This document shows positions 62,188 to 64,000 of a DNA stretch of 64,000 nt, in pieces. The notes below the pieces were generated by a model. That model searched no databases. It was not told the DNA's origin and saw only the letters and a program-made list of their open reading frames with translations. The stretch is from Zeugodacus cucurbitae (lineage: Eukaryota; Arthropoda; Insecta; Diptera; Tephritidae): contig NC_071669.1 of NCBI RefSeq assembly GCF_028554725.1, positions 6,162,501-6,226,500 of the forward strand, written 5' to 3'. The position numbers and the translations under genes were made by a program. How positions within the stretch are numbered: the stretch's first letter is position 1; each line of letters begins with the position of its first letter.

Positions 62188-63799
62188 TTAGATAAGTATT
62201 TTATCATAGGACGGCGGCGGTGATTCGTCATCTATCGGTGCGTCTTTGCCCTTTCCATGGCTCTCGGTCTCCGGAAAGTATATTGCTATATGATATGGTG
62301 GCGGTCCGGCACTTGCCGCATCTTCAATCAATTGCAATTGTCCACACAATGGTGCGCCATGTATATCATCTGAGCCAACCAATTCACTACTACCGTCAGC
62401 ATTCACGATATCACGCCGACCATATGGTGGACGTGTATAATGTATGGCGCTTTCGGCGTCGGTCTGATGTTGCGCACCCAACACGGCATTGCGTCCGCTT
62501 GGCAAGAGTCTTCCAAGCCGGTACCCTGATGGTCGAAATAGAATTTTGCGCCCGCCACAAAGACGGAGGCCAACACTAGCGAAGCGCACATGCCACACTT
62601 CAGGTGTGAAGGCAGCAGCTGAGCATCGCCAGCGTTCGCATCCACCGTCATGTTACTGCTGCGCATATTTATGGCTGCCGAACTGTAGCGATGCGCTGTG
62701 TTAGCTACCGCATAGCTTGCCGTGTTCGTGGTATTAGTGGAAATGGGCGCGGAACCGCCCATTACAGACTCATGCGACTGAGCGCACGCTGCAGCAGAGT
62801 GACTATGAAATAAATAGAGAAGGCTTAGTAGTGGTATGCGCGTGTGTGTGTAAATTGCAGCAAGTACCTGTAACCATGTTGTTGTCGGTAAGCCATTTGG
62901 TCCATGTGCTGCGTATGTGCAGCGCCAACTATTGTTCTTGTGCCGCCGCTGTTATTGCCATTACGATATGCATGCGTCGGGGGATTTGCGCTGACATGCG
63001 CTGGCTGCCCATTACAATTCCGGCCCGAATACTGATAGTGCCGCACTGACATATTACCAAACTGTGGATGATGATAGCTGCGCATATCGTAGCACTGATT
63101 GCCGTGTTGCTGGTACAGCGCCGCATTCGGTGTGTCTACATTATTTTGTAGCAGTGCACCGGCGCGTTGATTGAAATCTTGCGTTGCTGCTGTGGTGCCG
63201 CGCACATCACCGGCTGTACCCGTGGACGTAGAAGTGCTCGCATTGTTGTTGTTCATCAGATTGTTGTTGCCAGACGCATGATGGTTCGGTATATGGCCAC
63301 TGCCATGTTGTTGCGTCTGCTGATAGTTGTACTGGTGGGGATTGTTATTAAGCGTCACCGATGTGGTCGATTGCATTGCGGCGCCTGAGGCTGTTGCATT
63401 GGCGGTGTTAATATTATTACCTGTATAATTGCTATTATTGCTGCTGTGCGTATTTGATTGTTGACAATTATTGGCGCTATTGAAATTATTGTTGTTATTG
63501 GCATACTGTTGTTGCTGTTGCGGCTGCGGCTGTTGCAATTGATGGTGATGCTGCAATTGCGCCTGTTGATATTGATGGCTGCGACTGCCGCTGCTGCCGG
63601 CGGCATTGCTGTGATGACAGTCTGGTAGCACGTTGCTTCTGCTGCTCGTGGCTTTACTGCCACTGCCGCCGCTTATACGACGCGGTGGATGTCCAAAACT
63701 GAGTCCCACTCCCGATCCGCCCGCGCCAGATAGCGAGGCCGCAACTCGAGATCTCCCGAAACCACATTGCTGTGAGCGTTTGTCTATCCAGAAGTGCAT
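62188..63799 (-). CDS. Unrecognised Q/N/H-rich membrane protein with PPxY motifs, frame broken as sequenced
   Basis: Exon 1 is 63,799-62,868 (310 codons plus 2 nt), with an in-frame TAG 12 nt before the ATG. It starts MHFWIDKRSQQCGFGRSRV and is low-complexity Ser/Gly, then Gln/His/Asn/Thr-rich. Donor GTACTTGC and an acceptor before 62,802 keep the frame into exon 2, which encodes SAPISTNTTNTAS and one likely membrane helix (CGMCASLVLASVFVAGAKF, then FDHQGTGLE). In that frame it stops at 62,403. Another frame, running to TAA 62,188, has more protein-like sequence with RPPYG, GPPPYHIAIYFPE and a final SPPPSYDKILI. I therefore infer one gene with a frame break near 62,500-62,530. PPxY motifs bind WW domains such as those of Nedd4-type ligases. 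I do not recognise the family. Confidence 0.6.
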
Positions 63800-64000
63800 T
63801 GCCGACGTCTAACTGTGGAAAATAATATGAAAGAATAATCGTTTTAATGCAATCGGTATTATACGGAGACGTACTGAGAATAAAAAGAAACCTGTCACTC
63901 TAATCTTTCTTTAAATCATGTAACCGTCAAGAGTTTAAAGCTTAGGAGCACCAGTATATCAGATCATAAGGAACAATTAAGCGTCAGCAGATATTTGAGT
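63800..64000 (-). other. Upstream of the right-edge gene
   Basis: Directly upstream of its start the minus strand reads TTTTCCACAG, a good splice acceptor at about 63,812, so a 5' non-coding exon probably lies beyond the window. Nothing else is seen. Confidence 0.5.

Noticed and set aside
1..64000. tRNA and rRNA genes
   Set aside because: I saw no cloverleaf with A/B boxes and no rRNA sequence by eye; a covariance scan was not possible.

Overview
The window is nuclear DNA of a higher dipteran, most likely a tephritid fruit fly. The reasons are consensus GT-AG introns, Drosophila-like orthologs (Bruno-3, Makorin, RpLP0, Rpn10, COX8, Ddx1, PDI), very AT-rich non-coding DNA and dispersed repeats of a kind seen in flies. 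No sequence search was run, so species and gene names rest on recognised protein sequence.

Layout. (1) 1-10,057 (+): the last six coding exons of a bruno-3 (CELF-type RNA-binding protein) gene, with long introns; intron 4 carries a non-autonomous hAT transposon with an intact 8-bp target duplication. (2) 10,058 to about 34,330: 24 kb with no credible coding region, extremely AT-rich, ending in a cluster of AATAAA signals. It is best read as a very long bruno-3 3' UTR or downstream region. It is packed with local tandem arrays (periods about 64, 70, 86, 93, 120, 137, 190 and 195 bp), many of them carrying the palindrome GAAAGCTTTC. (3) 34,490-36,170: an old mobile repeat with a TA-flanked terminal-inverted-repeat MITE nested inside it. 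(4) 36.2-58.2 kb: a compact housekeeping block: Mkrn1 (-), RpLP0 (+, with a candidate intronic snoRNA), V-ATPase subunit e (-), Rpn10 (+), COX8 (-), Ddx1 (+), a GSKIP-like gene (-), JMJD7 (+) and Pdi (-). (5) 58.2-62.2 kb: repeat-bearing intergenic DNA. (6) 62.2-63.8 kb (-): a Q/N/H-rich membrane protein with PPxY motifs, whose reading frame is broken as sequenced.

The genes do not form a pathway. The block mixes translation (RpLP0), protein turnover (Rpn10, Mkrn1), ER folding (Pdi), energy and proton pumping (COX8, V-ATPase e), RNA metabolism (Ddx1, Bruno-3), translation-factor hydroxylation (JMJD7) and kinase scaffolding (GSKIP-like). They alternate strand, giving divergent promoters (V-ATPase e/Rpn10, COX8/Ddx1, GSKIP/JMJD7) and convergent 3' ends. 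All gene models were spliced by eye. Except for the right-edge gene, every model keeps a continuous reading frame through its splice sites.
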